Shown piece after piece: positions 31,325 to 39,868 of a DNA stretch of 64,000 nucleotides (positions are counted from its first letter, which is position 1; the number at the start of each line of letters is the position of its first letter). The notes beneath the pieces are model-generated. The model made no database searches and was not told where the DNA came from. It saw only the letters and a list, made by a program, of their open reading frames with translations. This DNA is from Chitinophaga fulva. GTDB lineage: Bacteria > Bacteroidota > Bacteroidia > Chitinophagales > Chitinophagaceae. Where the stretch lies: the NCBI RefSeq assembly GCF_012927205.1, contig NZ_JABBGC010000004.1:248001-312000 (forward strand), in the 5' to 3' direction. A program made the position numbers and the translations under genes.

Positions 31325-31792
31325 ATGAGAAAGCAAGCTGCAAAAAAATTGCCTCTGGCTCCGGATCCTCGGTTTAACGACAAGCTGGTAACTCGCTTCG
31401 TTAATAACGTAATGGAACAAGGAAAAAAGAGCATTGCCTATAAAATCTTCTACGATGCCGTGGATAAGGTAAGCCAGATGACCGGTGAAAACGGTTATGA
31501 AATTTGGAGAAAAGCATTGACCAACGTAACTCCTGCTGTAGAAGTTAGAAGCCGCCGTATCGGTGGTGCTACCTTCCAGATCCCTGCTGAAGTTCGCCCG
31601 GATAGAAAAGTATCCCTGAGCATCAAATGGCTGGTTCGTTATGCTGGTGAAAGAAATGGTAAGAGCATGGCTGATAAGCTGGCAAATGAAATCGTAGCAG
31701 CAAGCAAAGGTGAAGGCGCAGCGTTCAAGAAGAAAGAAGATACTCACCGTATGGCTGAGGCTAACAAAGCTTTCTCTCACTTCAGAGTATAG
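31325..31792 (+). CDS. rpsG: 30S ribosomal protein S7
   Basis: A 155-residue S7, the primary assembly protein of the 30S head. The typical opening RKQAAKKLPLAPDPRFNDKL and the conserved block PAVEVRSRRIGGATFQIPAE followed by VRPDRKVSLSIKWLV are present. It follows rpsL in the str operon. A strong terminator at 31824 ends the operon here, before fusA, which is 1.5 kb away. Confidence 0.98.
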   Translation: MRKQAAKKLPLAPDPRFNDKLVTRFVNNVMEQGKKSIAYKIFYDAVDKVSQMTGENGYEIWRKALTNVTPAVEVRSRRIGGATFQIPAEVRPDRKVSLSIKWLVRYAGERNGKSMADKLANEIVAASKGEGAAFKKKEDTHRMAEANKAFSHFRV

Positions 31793-31823
31793 TTATAGCC
31801 CTCACGGGCAACTCAATATATTT

Positions 31824-31859
31824 GGCAAACAGTTCCTCTTCGGAGCTGTTTGCCTTTTT
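31824..31859 (+). terminator. rho-independent terminator after rpsG
   Basis: GGCAAACAG / CTGTTTGCC with a 13-base loop, then TTTTT. It separates rpsL-rpsG from fusA, so fusA depends on its own promoter. Confidence 0.88.
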
Positions 31860-32097
31860 ATGTGTGGATAAACCATGCTTTTAGTGTGCGTAACTCCTGC
31901 ATTACCCCGTTGATAAACTCGATGCTCCACTGCCATAGCGGATTTGCCGGGACGTCGCCAGGCGTGCCCGGAATGTGGATAACTGTGGGTGTCCTGCACA
32001 AACAACCCCTTATTTCAATGCTCCTGTGCTTCTGAAGACTCCTCTCTACCAAATACTGCCACACTCCTTTGTTTAAATCTCTCGCTTTAACAAGCAT
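31858..32097 (-). CDS. possible 79-residue ORF, unrecognised
   Basis: An ORF read leftward from an ATG at 32097 (MLVKARDLNKGVWQYLVERS) to a stop at 31858, overlapping the end of the rpsG terminator. No family is recognised. It lies in the atypical insert between rpsG and fusA, next to a decayed gene, and could be a remnant. An in-frame stop lies just upstream of the ATG, so it is not the tail of a longer frame. Confidence 0.3.
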   Translation of the reverse strand: MLVKARDLNKGVWQYLVERSLQKHRSIEIRGCLCRTPTVIHIPGTPGDVPANPLWQWSIEFINGVMQELRTLKAWFIHT

Positions 32098-32183
32098 TTC
32101 CCGTTACATAGCGGCCACTCCCCAACATTTAAAATATCACCACTGATGCTCAACCGGATCACCCCAAAAACTTCCCCTAACAT

Positions 32184-32213
32184 AAAAAAGGCCGTCGGGA
32201 GAACCCGACAGCC
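32184..32213 (-). terminator. rho-independent terminator, leftward
   Basis: GGCTGTCGGG / CCCGACGGCC (read on the minus strand) with TTCT loop and a following run of T. It lies 27 bases after the end of the collagen-like pseudogene, and is evidence that that gene once was expressed. Confidence 0.75.
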
Positions 32214-32239
32214 ATGGCTAATTGGTTAGATCTACTGCT

Positions 32240-32790
32240 TTATCTCACATTTACTAATACTTTGATCTTGCCGGTTTCCCCGGTGAATTCCTGTAATGCC
32301 TTGCCGATCGCCTGGCCCGGTTTCAGCACCCAATGGCACCGTGCCTGAAATATCTGTATCGAATGCTCCTCTGAGAGCAAATACCCCCGGTTTGGTGGTA
32401 TACACGCCCACTACCAGTGAGGAATATGCACCTGTAGGTTTTTCAATAGTACGGTCTGTATTGGTTGCAATCGCTATCACATCTCCTGGATCGTAAAAGG
32501 CAATGCCACCTGCGGCATCAAATGCCTCTGCCAGGTCAGCGCCATAACTCTGGGTGCCATCGTTAAAATAGCCCCGCCCATTTCTGGCTATACGGGCTAC
32601 ATTCCCGTTTGAACTGGCATAAAAACCATTAGGATTCTTGTAAACGAGAAAACTACCGTTTCCACTAGTAAGACTAAGGCCGAAAAGAGCATTGGCGCTA
32701 CTAACTGACTCACTACCATTGTAAGGAATGGCTATCGTACCGGCCGGTCCCTGAGCGCCAGCAGCACCGGTAGCACCAGTAGTACCAAAA
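32240..32790 (-). pseudogene. truncated and frameshifted collagen-like (G-X-Y) repeat protein
   Basis: Read leftward, the frame begins in G-X-Y repeats (GTTGATGAAGAQGPAGT), continues as a C-terminal region (YGADLAEAFDAAGGIAFYDP, then VYTTKPGVFALRGAFDTD) to GTVPLG near 32335, and there changes frame: the adjacent frame then reads LKPGQAIGKALQEF and TGKIKVLVNVR before a stop at 32240. Both halves are typical of large phage-tail-fibre-like or adhesin-like proteins in Chitinophaga relatives. The 5' part is absent. The frame break and missing start make it a pseudogene. Confidence 0.75.
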
Positions 32791-33250
32791 AATGAATGAA
32801 AACGAAACGGCCACCTTATTGATTAGGAGGAATGTACAGATATAGCCATAAATTTTTCACTTTTGGAATGAATAGATAGAGAATGAAAGGGTGAATAGAT
32901 GATAAGTAATGGATAAGCACGGAAATAAATCTAAGATCAGAATGGTAAAATTTTGATAAGCAGGTATAAATAAACCAATTAGTTTCCTGGGGTAACCAGA
33001 TGATCTACATGACAGTATCTGTGTGAAGCGGAACTTGGGGGATTATGCACTAGTACTCGATAATAACACGAATATCAACGAATTATCAATCCTGACAAAT
33101 GCCTACTTTTCTAATGGCTGGTTTTGACGGAAAAATGGTAGAATTCGGTATAAAACCGGTTAAAACAATTTAAGCCATTTTAATTTAAATTAATGTGTCA
33201 AAACGCCCGTGCTTGTTAAAAAAGAAATAACAATTGCGCAATATCGCGCG
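32791..33250. other. intergenic, no gene seen before the fusA promoter
   Basis: A/T-rich sequence between the decayed collagen-like gene and the fusA promoter. I see no ORF, RNA gene or repeat that I can support. Confidence 0.5.
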
Positions 33251-33282
33251 TTTTATTTATTGCTAAAAATAAATTACCTTTG
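33251..33282 (+). promoter_or_regulatory. promoter of fusA
   Basis: TTTT (33251-33254), 20 bases, then TACCTTTG (33275-33282), followed by CCCCCC, the same TACCTTTGCCC pattern as at rpsL and rpsJ. The fusA ATG is 36 bases downstream. Confidence 0.82.
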
Positions 33283-33317
33283 CCCCCCAAATTGCATTAT
33301 TTAGTCATTTTAATATT

Positions 33318-35462
33318 ATGGCAGACTTAAGATTTCAAAGGAACTTTGGTATTGCGGCGCACATTGATGCGGGTAAAACCACTACCACAGAGCGTATCCT
33401 GTATTATACAGGTAAATCCCACAAGATTGGTGAGGTGCACGAGGGTGCTGCTACCATGGACTGGATGGCACAGGAGCAGGAAAGAGGTATTACCATCACA
33501 TCTGCTGCTACCACTTGTTTTTGGAATTTCCCAACCTTACAGGGTAAAGCTCTCCCGGACACTAAGCAATATAAATTCAACATCATCGATACTCCGGGCC
33601 ACGTGGACTTTACCGTGGAAGTAGAACGCTCCCTGCGTGTACTGGACGGTCTGGTGGCACTGTTCTGCGCTGTATCCGGCGTTGAACCTCAGTCTGAGAC
33701 CGTTTGGCGCCAGGCTAACCGCTACCGCGTACCCCGTATCGGTTTCGTTAATAAAATGGACCGTTCCGGCGCCGACTTCCTGAACGTGGTAAAACAGGTA
33801 AAGGAAATGCTGGGTGCTAACCCCGTTCCCCTGACCCTGCCTATCGGTGCGGAAGATACTTTCAAAGGCGTGGTTGACCTGATCACCATGAAAGGTATCA
33901 TCTGGGACGAAGAAGGTAAAGGTGCTACCTACCAGGAAATCGAAATTCCGGAAGACATGAAGGAAGAAGCGAACGAATGGAGAGCTAAACTGGTAGAAGC
34001 CGTTGCTGAATACGACGATACCCTGATGGAGAAATTCTTCGAAGATCCTAACTCTATCTCCGAAGCTGAAATCCACGAAGCAATCCGTAAAGCTACTATC
34101 GACATCGCTATCATCCCGATGATGTGCGGTTCCTCCTTCAAAAATAAAGGTGTTCAGAAAATGCTGGATGCGGTTTGCCGTTACCTGCCTTCTCCAATGG
34201 ACATCGAAGCGGTAAAAGGTACCAACCCTGATACCGGCGAAGAAATCGAACGTAAACCAGATGCTAAAGAACCACTGTCTGCACTGGCGTTCAAAATCGC
34301 AACCGATCCTTTCGTAGGTCGTCTGGCGTTCTTCCGGGTTTATTCCGGTCACCTGGATGCAGGTTCTTATGTACTGAACACCCGTACCGGCAAAAACGAA
34401 CGTATCAGCCGTATCATGCAGATGCACGCTAACAAGCAGAACCCGATCGATTTCATCGAAGCTGGTGATATCGGTGCTGCTGTTGGTTTTAAAGATATCA
34501 AAACCGGCGATACCCTGTGTGATGAAAAATCACCTATTATCCTGGAATCTATGACCTTCCCGGAACCGGTTATCAGCATCGCTATCGAGCCTAAAACTCA
34601 GGCGGACGTTGATAAAATGGGTATGGCTCTCGCTAAACTGGTAGAGGAAGATCCTACCCTGAAAGCTAAAACTGACGAAGAAACCGGCCAAACCGTATTG
34701 AGCGGTATGGGTGAGCTTCACCTGGAAATCATCGTTGACCGTATGCGTCGCGAATTCAAGGTGGAAGTTAACCAGGGTGCTCCGCAAGTAGCTTACAAAG
34801 AAGCCCTGACTGCCAAAGTTGAACACCGTGAGGTATTTAAGAAACAAACCGGTGGTCGTGGTAAATTCGCTGATATCCAGATCGAAATCGGACCTGCCGA
34901 TGCAGAATGGCTGAAAGAGAATGAAGGCAAAGCCTTCCAGTTCGTCAATGATATCTTTGGTGGTGCTATCCCTAAAGAGTTCATCCCAGCTGTACAGAAA
35001 GGCTTTGAACAATCCCTCAACCAGGGTGTTCTCGCTAACTTCCCGCTGGTGAACCTGAGAGTAAGACTGTTTGACGGTTCCTTCCACGCGGTGGACTCCG
35101 ACGCTATGTCTTTCGAGCTCTGCGCCAAACAAGCCTTCCGTGAAGCTGCCCGCAAAGCTAAACCAGTGTTGCTGGAGCCTATCATGAAAGTGGAAGTACA
35201 AACTCCTGACCAGTACATGGGTGACGTTACAGGTGACCTGAACCGTCGTCGTGGTATGCTGGAAGGTATGGACTCCAAAAATGGTGTACAGGTGATCAAA
35301 GCTAAAGTTCCTTTGAGCGAAATGTTCGGTTACGTAACCCAACTGCGTTCACTGTCTTCTGGCCGCGCCAGCTCCATCATGGAATTCTCTCACTACGCTC
35401 CGGCTCCAAACAACGTGGCTGAAGAAGTAGTAGCGAAAGTAAAAGGTAAAGTAAACGCCTAA
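33318..35462 (+). CDS. fusA: translation elongation factor G
   Basis: A 714-residue EF-G. The GTPase motifs are AHIDAGKTT (residues 14-22), DTPGHVD and NKMD; domains II-V follow, with the domain IV region around GAPQVAYKEALTAK and the C-terminal domain V. It uses GTP to move tRNAs and mRNA through the ribosome. It normally sits directly after rpsG; here 1.5 kb of other DNA separates them and fusA has its own promoter and terminator. Confidence 0.98.
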   Translation: MADLRFQRNFGIAAHIDAGKTTTTERILYYTGKSHKIGEVHEGAATMDWMAQEQERGITITSAATTCFWNFPTLQGKALPDTKQYKFNIIDTPGHVDFTVEVERSLRVLDGLVALFCAVSGVEPQSETVWRQANRYRVPRIGFVNKMDRSGADFLNVVKQVKEMLGANPVPLTLPIGAEDTFKGVVDLITMKGIIWDEEGKGATYQEIEIPEDMKEEANEWRAKLVEAVAEYDDTLMEKFFEDPNSISEAEIHEAIRKATIDIAIIPMMCGSSFKNKGVQKMLDAVCRYLPSPMDIEAVKGTNPDTGEEIERKPDAKEPLSALAFKIATDPFVGRLAFFRVYSGHLDAGSYVLNTRTGKNERISRIMQMHANKQNPIDFIEAGDIGAAVGFKDIKTGDTLCDEKSPIILESMTFPEPVISIAIEPKTQADVDKMGMALAKLVEEDPTLKAKTDEETGQTVLSGMGELHLEIIVDRMRREFKVEVNQGAPQVAYKEALTAKVEHREVFKKQTGGRGKFADIQIEIGPADAEWLKENEGKAFQFVNDIFGGAIPKEFIPAVQKGFEQSLNQGVLANFPLVNLRVRLFDGSFHAVDSDAMSFELCAKQAFREAARKAKPVLLEPIMKVEVQTPDQYMGDVTGDLNRRRGMLEGMDSKNGVQVIKAKVPLSEMFGYVTQLRSLSSGRASSIMEFSHYAPAPNNVAEEVVAKVKGKVNA

Positions 35463-35480
35463 TACATATTTTTTCCATAG

Positions 35481-35517
35481 AAAAAGGTTGTCCTGCGAAA
35501 GCGGGACAACCTTTTTT
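35481..35517 (+). terminator. rho-independent terminator after fusA
   Basis: AAAAAGGTTGTCCTGC, a GAAA tetraloop, then GCGGGACAACCTTTTTT. A long stem with one U-G pair, ending in a U-run 19 bases after the fusA stop codon. Confidence 0.92.
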
Positions 35518-35610
35518 GCTTACATGAACATGCTATTGCCAGGTAATGGTTTTTCAATATATTCGACTAAACATAACCTACAACTGACCGTACTTTTTGC
35601 CAAATGCCAG

Positions 35611-35636
35611 GGTCCTGTTCTTCAGGACCTTTTTTT
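35611..35636 (+). terminator. second, isolated terminator upstream of the glycosyltransferase gene
   Basis: GGTCCTG / CAGGACC stem, TTCTT loop and seven T. It is 94 bases past the fusA terminator with no gene in between, and 114 bases before the glycosyltransferase ATG, so it may be an attenuator in that gene's leader or the end of a short RNA. A promoter-like TACTTTTTG lies just before it. Confidence 0.7.
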
Positions 35637-35749
35637 ATGATTTCTTTCCAGGGGTAGTAGGGGGTGGTCAGCCTTTTGCCGTTATACTATATGAAAATGC
35701 ATATCTAACTGAGCCTGTATTTTTTTACTGATAGCCGACTGACCACAAT

Positions 35750-36535
35750 ATGTACTTAGAATTAACACAAGCACCTCCTGCAACTGTTATATACGAAACA
35801 GGAGAACAGATTGTACTGGCTCCTGGCCTGGATGTGATTCTGCCCTGCTGGAACCCGTCGGGCCCTTGGGTGGAATCGCTAATCAGGCACTATCATGAAG
35901 TACTTCGCCTCATGGGCGAAGTGCCTGTACAGCTCATCCTCGTAAATGATGGTTCGCTCCGCAACTTCACCAGTCAGCATATATCCTGGCTCGAAGCTGC
36001 CATTCCCGGCATTATCATCGTCAACAATAAACAAAACCGTGGTAAAGGCCATGCGGTCCGCGAAGGCGTGAAAAATTCCCGCCATGCCTACCAGGTGTAT
36101 ACCGACCTTGACTTCCCGTTTGGCGTAGATGCCGTTAGAAAAGCCTACGACCAGCTTCAGCAAGGCCTCGATGTAGTGGCCGGCGAAAGGGGAGCCGCTT
36201 ACCTGAAAGAATTGCCCCGTAAAAGAAGAATTATTACCCGCATCAGCCGCCTGCTCAATAAAGTGGTGCTCCGCCTTAAAGTAAATGACGCCCAGGCCGG
36301 CCTCAAAGGCTTCAACGCCCACGGCAGATCAGTACTCCTCAATACTACCATCGACGGTTTTCTCTATGATAGCGAGTTCCTGTACAAAGCCGGTAAAAAT
36401 CCACGCCTCAAAATCGGTGCAGTAGACGTATATTGCCGCCCCGGTATCAGCTTCAGCGCATTTAAAATCAAACTGCTGCTGAAAGAACTAAGGAACTATT
36501 GCCGGATTATTACCAGTGCTAACGCCGCTAACTAA
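35750..36535 (+). CDS. family 2 glycosyltransferase (dolichol-phosphate mannosyltransferase-like)
   Basis: A 261-residue GT2 enzyme. The opening LDVILPCWNPSGPWVESLIR leads to the NDG motif LILVNDGS; then RGKGHAVREGVK and the DxD-like metal site in YTDLDFPFGVDA, and the acceptor region QAGLKGFNAHGR. It has no membrane helices, unlike full dolichol-phosphate synthases. It likely adds a sugar to a lipid or polymer. The polysaccharide deacetylase gene starts 2 bases after its stop, so the two form an operon for a surface glycan. Confidence 0.9.
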   Translation: MYLELTQAPPATVIYETGEQIVLAPGLDVILPCWNPSGPWVESLIRHYHEVLRLMGEVPVQLILVNDGSLRNFTSQHISWLEAAIPGIIIVNNKQNRGKGHAVREGVKNSRHAYQVYTDLDFPFGVDAVRKAYDQLQQGLDVVAGERGAAYLKELPRKRRIITRISRLLNKVVLRLKVNDAQAGLKGFNAHGRSVLLNTTIDGFLYDSEFLYKAGKNPRLKIGAVDVYCRPGISFSAFKIKLLLKELRNYCRIITSANAAN

Positions 36536-36537
36536 CT

Positions 36538-37305
36538 ATGAACCAGGAGAAAAGGATACTGATTAGTGTTGACGTGGAAGAATTTGATATCCCCGAAGAA
36601 TTTGGCCGACAGGTACCCCTGCAGGAAAAACTGGAAATATCCAGAAAAGGCCTGCAAACTACCCTCGACCTCTTTGATCAATACAATGTGCGCGCTACTT
36701 TTTTTATCACTGCCTATTGGGCGCAGCATTACCCCGAACTGATCAGACAGGTGGCCGCCAAACACGAAATTGCCTCCCACGCATACTACCATAGCTCTTT
36801 CTCCGATGCGGACCTGGAAGGGTCCCGACTGGCCCTGCAGGAAATCAGCGGTCAACAGGTACGCGGTTTCCGCATGCCCCGCCTCCGTAAAGTGAACATG
36901 CAAGCGCTCAAAGATGCCGGTTACCTCTACGATGCTTCCCTGAACCCTACCTGGCTTCCTGGTCGCTATAATAACCGTCACCTGCCTCGTACCATGTTCC
37001 GGGGAGAAAACAATATGTGGATCATCCCTTCTTCCGTTTCCCCCCTCATCCGGTACCCCGTTTTCTGGCTGAGCGTGAAAAATGCCCCCCTGTGGGTGAC
37101 CCGCCATTTCAGCAAAACCATCCTCCGGAAAGATAATTACCTCTCTTTTTATTTCCACCCGTGGGAATTGGTGGATATCCGGGGCTATGCCCTGCCTTCC
37201 TATATCAGCCGCGTTTCCGGCTCCAGGATGGAGCAGAAAATGGCTGGTTTCCTGCGGTTTCTGCAGCAACAGGGCCGCTTCTGCGCGCATATCGATATGC
37301 TGTAA
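36538..37305 (+). CDS. polysaccharide deacetylase (NodB-like)
   Basis: A 255-residue NodB-type deacetylase. The catalytic Asp pair is in LISVDVEEFDIPEE, the metal-binding histidines are in SHAYYHSSFSD (HxxxH), the conserved Arg is in RGFRMPRLR, and the second histidine motif is FHPWELVD. It removes acetyl groups from N-acetylated sugars in a polymer. No signal peptide or membrane anchor is seen, so it may act on a lipid-linked precursor. It shares an operon with the GT2 gene two bases upstream. Confidence 0.9.
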   Translation: MNQEKRILISVDVEEFDIPEEFGRQVPLQEKLEISRKGLQTTLDLFDQYNVRATFFITAYWAQHYPELIRQVAAKHEIASHAYYHSSFSDADLEGSRLALQEISGQQVRGFRMPRLRKVNMQALKDAGYLYDASLNPTWLPGRYNNRHLPRTMFRGENNMWIIPSSVSPLIRYPVFWLSVKNAPLWVTRHFSKTILRKDNYLSFYFHPWELVDIRGYALPSYISRVSGSRMEQKMAGFLRFLQQQGRFCAHIDML

Positions 37306-37869
37306 TCCTTTGCCTTAATGTATAATGTTTGCGCCACCTAGCTGCCCTGTCCCCGGATGACTGTTGTCTCCGGTAAATATGCCGTCCTGGAATATATCAC
37401 CCATAGTAACAAGGGAGGAGTACTGCCTCATTCTGTCCTGTCAGGTTTCCGAACTATCCTCTTTAGAAAAATCACCCCGGGAAACATGGAAAAAAAAGCA
37501 CAGGTGGGAAAAGATTTTTATACAACAACATTCGATCGTAATTGTTATATGCCTTAAGCATAACCAGAAAAGGACGGTCAGCAAATAGTACAAGGAGAGA
37601 AAAAATTATATTTTTTTTAACAAAAGAGAAACTTATATGCTTCATTTTCAGTAGTTTTGTTTCAAGTTCAGTTTCTATTCGAGCATGTGTTTGTGATTGT
37701 TTGAAGCATTTGTTAAGCTACCCATTATCCCCCTGCCGCTAATTTTTTTCAGTTCATTATTCAATAGCAACCTGCTATAGCTGCAAACATCAAATACTGA
37801 TTTGCTGTTTTGCGCGATCGGCATATTTATTCATTCAGCATGTTAAATGTTAAAACTAAAATGCACACT
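37306..37869. other. 564-base gap, no supported gene
   Basis: Several short overlapping frames exist here, but none has recognisable composition. The last 30 bases before the barrel gene contain two extra in-frame ATGs (37810 and 37840), which I did not use. No clear hairpin or repeat is seen. Confidence 0.5.
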
Positions 37870-38487
37870 ATGAAAAAAATTCGTCTCCTAACCCTTGTTG
37901 CAGTGAGTGTACTGATGGGATCAACCGTTAAAGCACAGATCCAGAAAGGAAACATTATGGTGGGTGCCAATCTCACAAACATGAATGTGACTTTTCAAAA
38001 GGAAAGCACTGCTTTCAGTTTTAATCTATCTCCTAAAATCGGTTGGTTTATCAAAGATGGTTTGGCTGTCGGCGGTTATGTTGATTTTGGCGCCAATACT
38101 ACCAAGAATAAAACGACAGATACCAGGGCTTCGAATACAAATTATGGTGTAGGAGTTTTCGCCCGTTATTTTGTAGAGGATAAAAACGTTAGGAAACTGG
38201 AATTTTCCAAGAGAGTGAGGTTCTTTGCGGAAGCAAATGCCGGGTTTGCCGGACAAAACCCAGCCAGTGGTGCTTCTACAAATGGTTTTAACGTTGGTAT
38301 CGGGCCTGGTATTTCCTATTTTATTACACCCAATGTGGGCCTGGAAGGTTTAGTGAAATATGATCTGACTGTGGGAGGAGGTAATTCCACCACTGCCAAC
38401 CGTATCAGCTTGGGCATAGGTTTCCAGATTTACCTGCCATCTGCTAAAGCAAAAGCTATTTATAAAGAAGAAAGAGGCGGAAAATAA
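37870..38487 (+). CDS. outer membrane beta-barrel protein
   Basis: A 205-residue protein. The signal peptide MKKIRLLTLVAVSVLMGSTV ends at KAQ, and the rest alternates hydrophobic residues in the pattern of a small eight-stranded barrel (GNIMVGANLTNMNVTF, IKDGLAVGGYVDFGAN, GVGVFARYF). It has the Bacteroidota porin-family look but no specific match. I start at 37870, where the signal is standard; the upstream ATGs add residues that are not signal-like. A strong terminator at 38509 follows. The eight-gene peptide array begins immediately after. Confidence 0.82.
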   Translation: MKKIRLLTLVAVSVLMGSTVKAQIQKGNIMVGANLTNMNVTFQKESTAFSFNLSPKIGWFIKDGLAVGGYVDFGANTTKNKTTDTRASNTNYGVGVFARYFVEDKNVRKLEFSKRVRFFAEANAGFAGQNPASGASTNGFNVGIGPGISYFITPNVGLEGLVKYDLTVGGGNSTTANRISLGIGFQIYLPSAKAKAIYKEERGGK

Positions 38488-38508
38488 TCCACTGGCAAGT
38501 GAAAAAAT

Positions 38509-38549
38509 GGTCCCGGTAGTCATGATCTATGGCGGCCGGGGCCTTTTTA
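38509..38549 (+). terminator. rho-independent terminator after the barrel gene
   Basis: GGTCCCGG / CCGGGGCC (one G-U pair) with a 19-base loop and TTTTT. It ends 22 bases after the barrel stop codon. Confidence 0.8.
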
Positions 38550-38613
38550 TTAGGATTCCTTATATGTTTTACAGAATGAATGTCATAGTATTGAATGAGT
38601 GATGGGTGTCATA

Positions 38614-38642
38614 TTTGGATTTGAGGGAAGCAATTACATTTG
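38614..38642 (+). promoter_or_regulatory. promoter of array unit A
   Basis: TTTG (38614-38617), 17 bases, TACATTTG (38635-38642). The same two boxes at the same spacing precede unit B, and a close variant precedes unit C. Predicted start is at the base of a hairpin (GGCTGG...CCGGTC, 38649-38667). Confidence 0.75.
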
Positions 38643-38669
38643 CAATATGGCTGGTTAATACCCGGTCGT

Positions 38670-38702
38670 TTGGGATTGCTGAAAACCAATAAAAGAGTAG
38701 GC
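38670..38702 (+). ncRNA. 33-nt conserved leader element, unit A
   Basis: TTGGGATTGCTGAAAACCAA-TAAAAGAGTAGGC. TTGG can pair with CCAA, and GCT in the loop can pair with the final GGC (U-G, C-G, G-C). It lies 21 bases before the ATG. The same element precedes all eight array genes. Confidence 0.8.
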
Positions 38703-38723
38703 TTTAACCCTAAATCAATTGTT

Positions 38724-38849
38724 ATGTTCCTTCACGAACTGATTGAATGGCTTCGCAAGCTGCTTTGCGGCTGCAACACTCATCCTGGTCACCCACGTGA
38801 TGATGATGATGATGATGATCGTGGCCATCATGGTTGCCACCGTCGTTAG
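38724..38849 (+). CDS. array peptide A (41 aa), helical core with acidic, His/Cys tail
   Basis: The 41-residue peptide begins MFLHELIEWLRKLLCGCNTH, then PGHPR, a run of seven Asp, and ends RGHHGCHRR. The first 15 residues form an amphipathic helix; the tail is rich in His, Cys and Asp and could bind metal. The ATG is chosen over an upstream in-frame ATG because it falls 21 bases after the leader element, as in its siblings. Its closest relative is unit B. The function is unknown. Confidence 0.7.
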   Translation: MFLHELIEWLRKLLCGCNTHPGHPRDDDDDDDRGHHGCHRR

Positions 38850-38869
38850 TAGCACCTTATGAAGTCTTC

Positions 38870-39103
38870 TTGCTCTTGAACCCCTTGGCTTGTTTGCCTC
38901 CCCCAGACCGCAAACAATAAGACTGCCGAAAACCATGTAAAAGCGTAGCTGAGATTAAAAACCTTTTTCCTATGGTCCTCGCTGTACTCTTTCCCTGTCA
39001 ACAGGATATTTTGCGTTGCTGAAATCCGCACTGGGCGGCATTCGGCTAAAGAGCATGCTGCGTTTGTTACCCGTAGAGCCATGACTGACGTCATGGCTTT
39101 TTT
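38870..39103 (+). repeat. conserved ~234-bp 3' segment, copy 1
   Basis: Follows peptide A and ends in its terminator. Nearly the same sequence follows units B and C (39445-39678, 40001-40236). At 38921-38950 it contains a degenerate second copy of the leader element (GACTGCCGAAAACCATGTAA...). The conservation extends to the terminator and is higher than in the peptide tails, suggesting a functional RNA. Confidence 0.75.
39077..39103 (+). terminator. terminator of unit A
   Basis: AGCCATGAC / GTCATGGCT with a 4-base loop and six T. Confidence 0.85.
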
Positions 39104-39126
39104 GTGTCGTGAACAGCGAGTATTGC

Positions 39127-39140
39127 AATGAATAAAATGA
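39127..39140 (+). promoter_or_regulatory. AATGAATAAAATGA box upstream of unit B
   Basis: Also found as AATGAAYAAAATGA before units D (40250-40263), E (40724-40737) and twice before H (41608-41621 and 41636-41649). In B and D it ends 39 bases before the -33 box. Confidence 0.55.
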
Positions 39141-39179
39141 ATACTGTAATAATAAATGCCAATAATGATCTGCATCATA

Positions 39180-39208
39180 TTTGGATTTAAGAGAAGCGGT
39201 TACATTTG
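39180..39208 (+). promoter_or_regulatory. promoter of array unit B
   Basis: TTTG (39180-39183), 17 bases, TACATTTG (39201-39208). A hairpin GACCG/CGGTC (39215-39229) follows at the predicted start. Confidence 0.75.
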
Positions 39209-39231
39209 TAATATGACCGGTTCCCGGTCAT

Positions 39232-39265
39232 TTGGGATTGCTGAAAACCAATAAAAAGAGTAGGC
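39232..39265 (+). ncRNA. conserved leader element, unit B
   Basis: The same 33-nt motif with one extra A (34 nt), GCT pairing with GGC. It lies 22 bases before the ATG. Confidence 0.8.
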
Positions 39266-39287
39266 TATAACCCTAAAACCATTTGTT

Positions 39288-39419
39288 ATGTTCCTTTGTG
39301 AATTGCTTGAATGGCTTCGCCGGCTGCTTTGCGGCGGTAACACGAATCCTGGTCATGGTGGTTGTCATCGCGAAGATGATGACGATGATGATCGTTGCCA
39401 CCCACGTCGTTGCCACTAA
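39288..39419 (+). CDS. array peptide B (43 aa), helical core with His/Cys/Asp tail
   Basis: Begins MFLCELLEWLRRLLCGGNTN, then PGHGGCHRE, a run of six Asp, and ends RCHPRRCH. It is the closest sibling of peptide A, sharing the core pattern and the NTxPGH element. The ATG lies 22 bases after the leader element. This ORF is too short to be called by usual gene finders. Confidence 0.72.
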   Translation: MFLCELLEWLRRLLCGGNTNPGHGGCHREDDDDDDRCHPRRCH

Positions 39420-39444
39420 GCGCTAAGCGACATGTGAACTATTC

Positions 39445-39678
39445 TTGCTCTTGAACCCCACGGCTTGTATGCCTCCCCAGACGCATAAACAATGAGATTG
39501 CCGAAAGCCATGTAAAAGCGTAGCTGAGATTAAAAACCTTTTTCCTATGGTCCTCGATGTTCTCTTTCCCTGTCTCCAGGTTATTTTGCATTGCTGAAAT
39601 CCGCACTGGGCGGCATTCGGCTAGAGAGCATGCTGCGTTTGTTACCCGTAGAGCCATGACCTCGGTCATGGCTTTTTT
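39445..39678 (+). repeat. conserved ~234-bp 3' segment, copy 2
   Basis: Nearly the same sequence as 38870-39103, ending in the unit B terminator. Its degenerate leader-like motif is at 39496-39525. Confidence 0.75.
39652..39678 (+). terminator. terminator of unit B
   Basis: AGCCATGACC / GGTCATGGCT with TC between, then six T. Confidence 0.88.
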
Positions 39679-39756
39679 GTAAGCAGGTGTGTATGAACAA
39701 CCAATGTTGTAATGAGCAAATAGATATCGGATTAGAATGGATGACCTGGATCATAG

Positions 39757-39784
39757 TTGTATTAGAGAGAAGCGGTTACATTTG
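39757..39784 (+). promoter_or_regulatory. promoter of array unit C
   Basis: TTG (39757-39759), 17 bases, TACATTTG (39777-39784), followed by the hairpin ACCGA/TCGGT (39792-39807), whose stem sequence differs from those of A and B. Confidence 0.7.
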
Positions 39785-39810
39785 TAATATGACCGACTGT
39801 CATCGGTTAT

Positions 39811-39843
39811 TTGGGATTGCTGAAAACCAATAAAAGAGTAGGC
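39811..39843 (+). ncRNA. conserved leader element, unit C
   Basis: The 33-nt element, GCT and GGC as in A and B, 25 bases before the ATG. Confidence 0.8.
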
Positions 39844-39868
39844 ATTTAACCCCTTTAAATCAAATTTT

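Noticed and set aside
38921..38970. TPP riboswitch (CTGAGATTA in the 3' segment)
   Set aside because: Only one box of the thi element is present and its order and the second conserved box are missing.
38846..39178. A 110-residue minus-strand frame in the array
   Set aside because: It lies over the conserved 3' segment; the matching frame in copy C is broken by one extra base and the segment carries + strand terminators. The conservation is RNA- or DNA-level.
39439..39669. A 76-residue minus-strand frame in the array
   Set aside because: The same reason: a shadow of the repeated 3' segment, not kept in the third copy.
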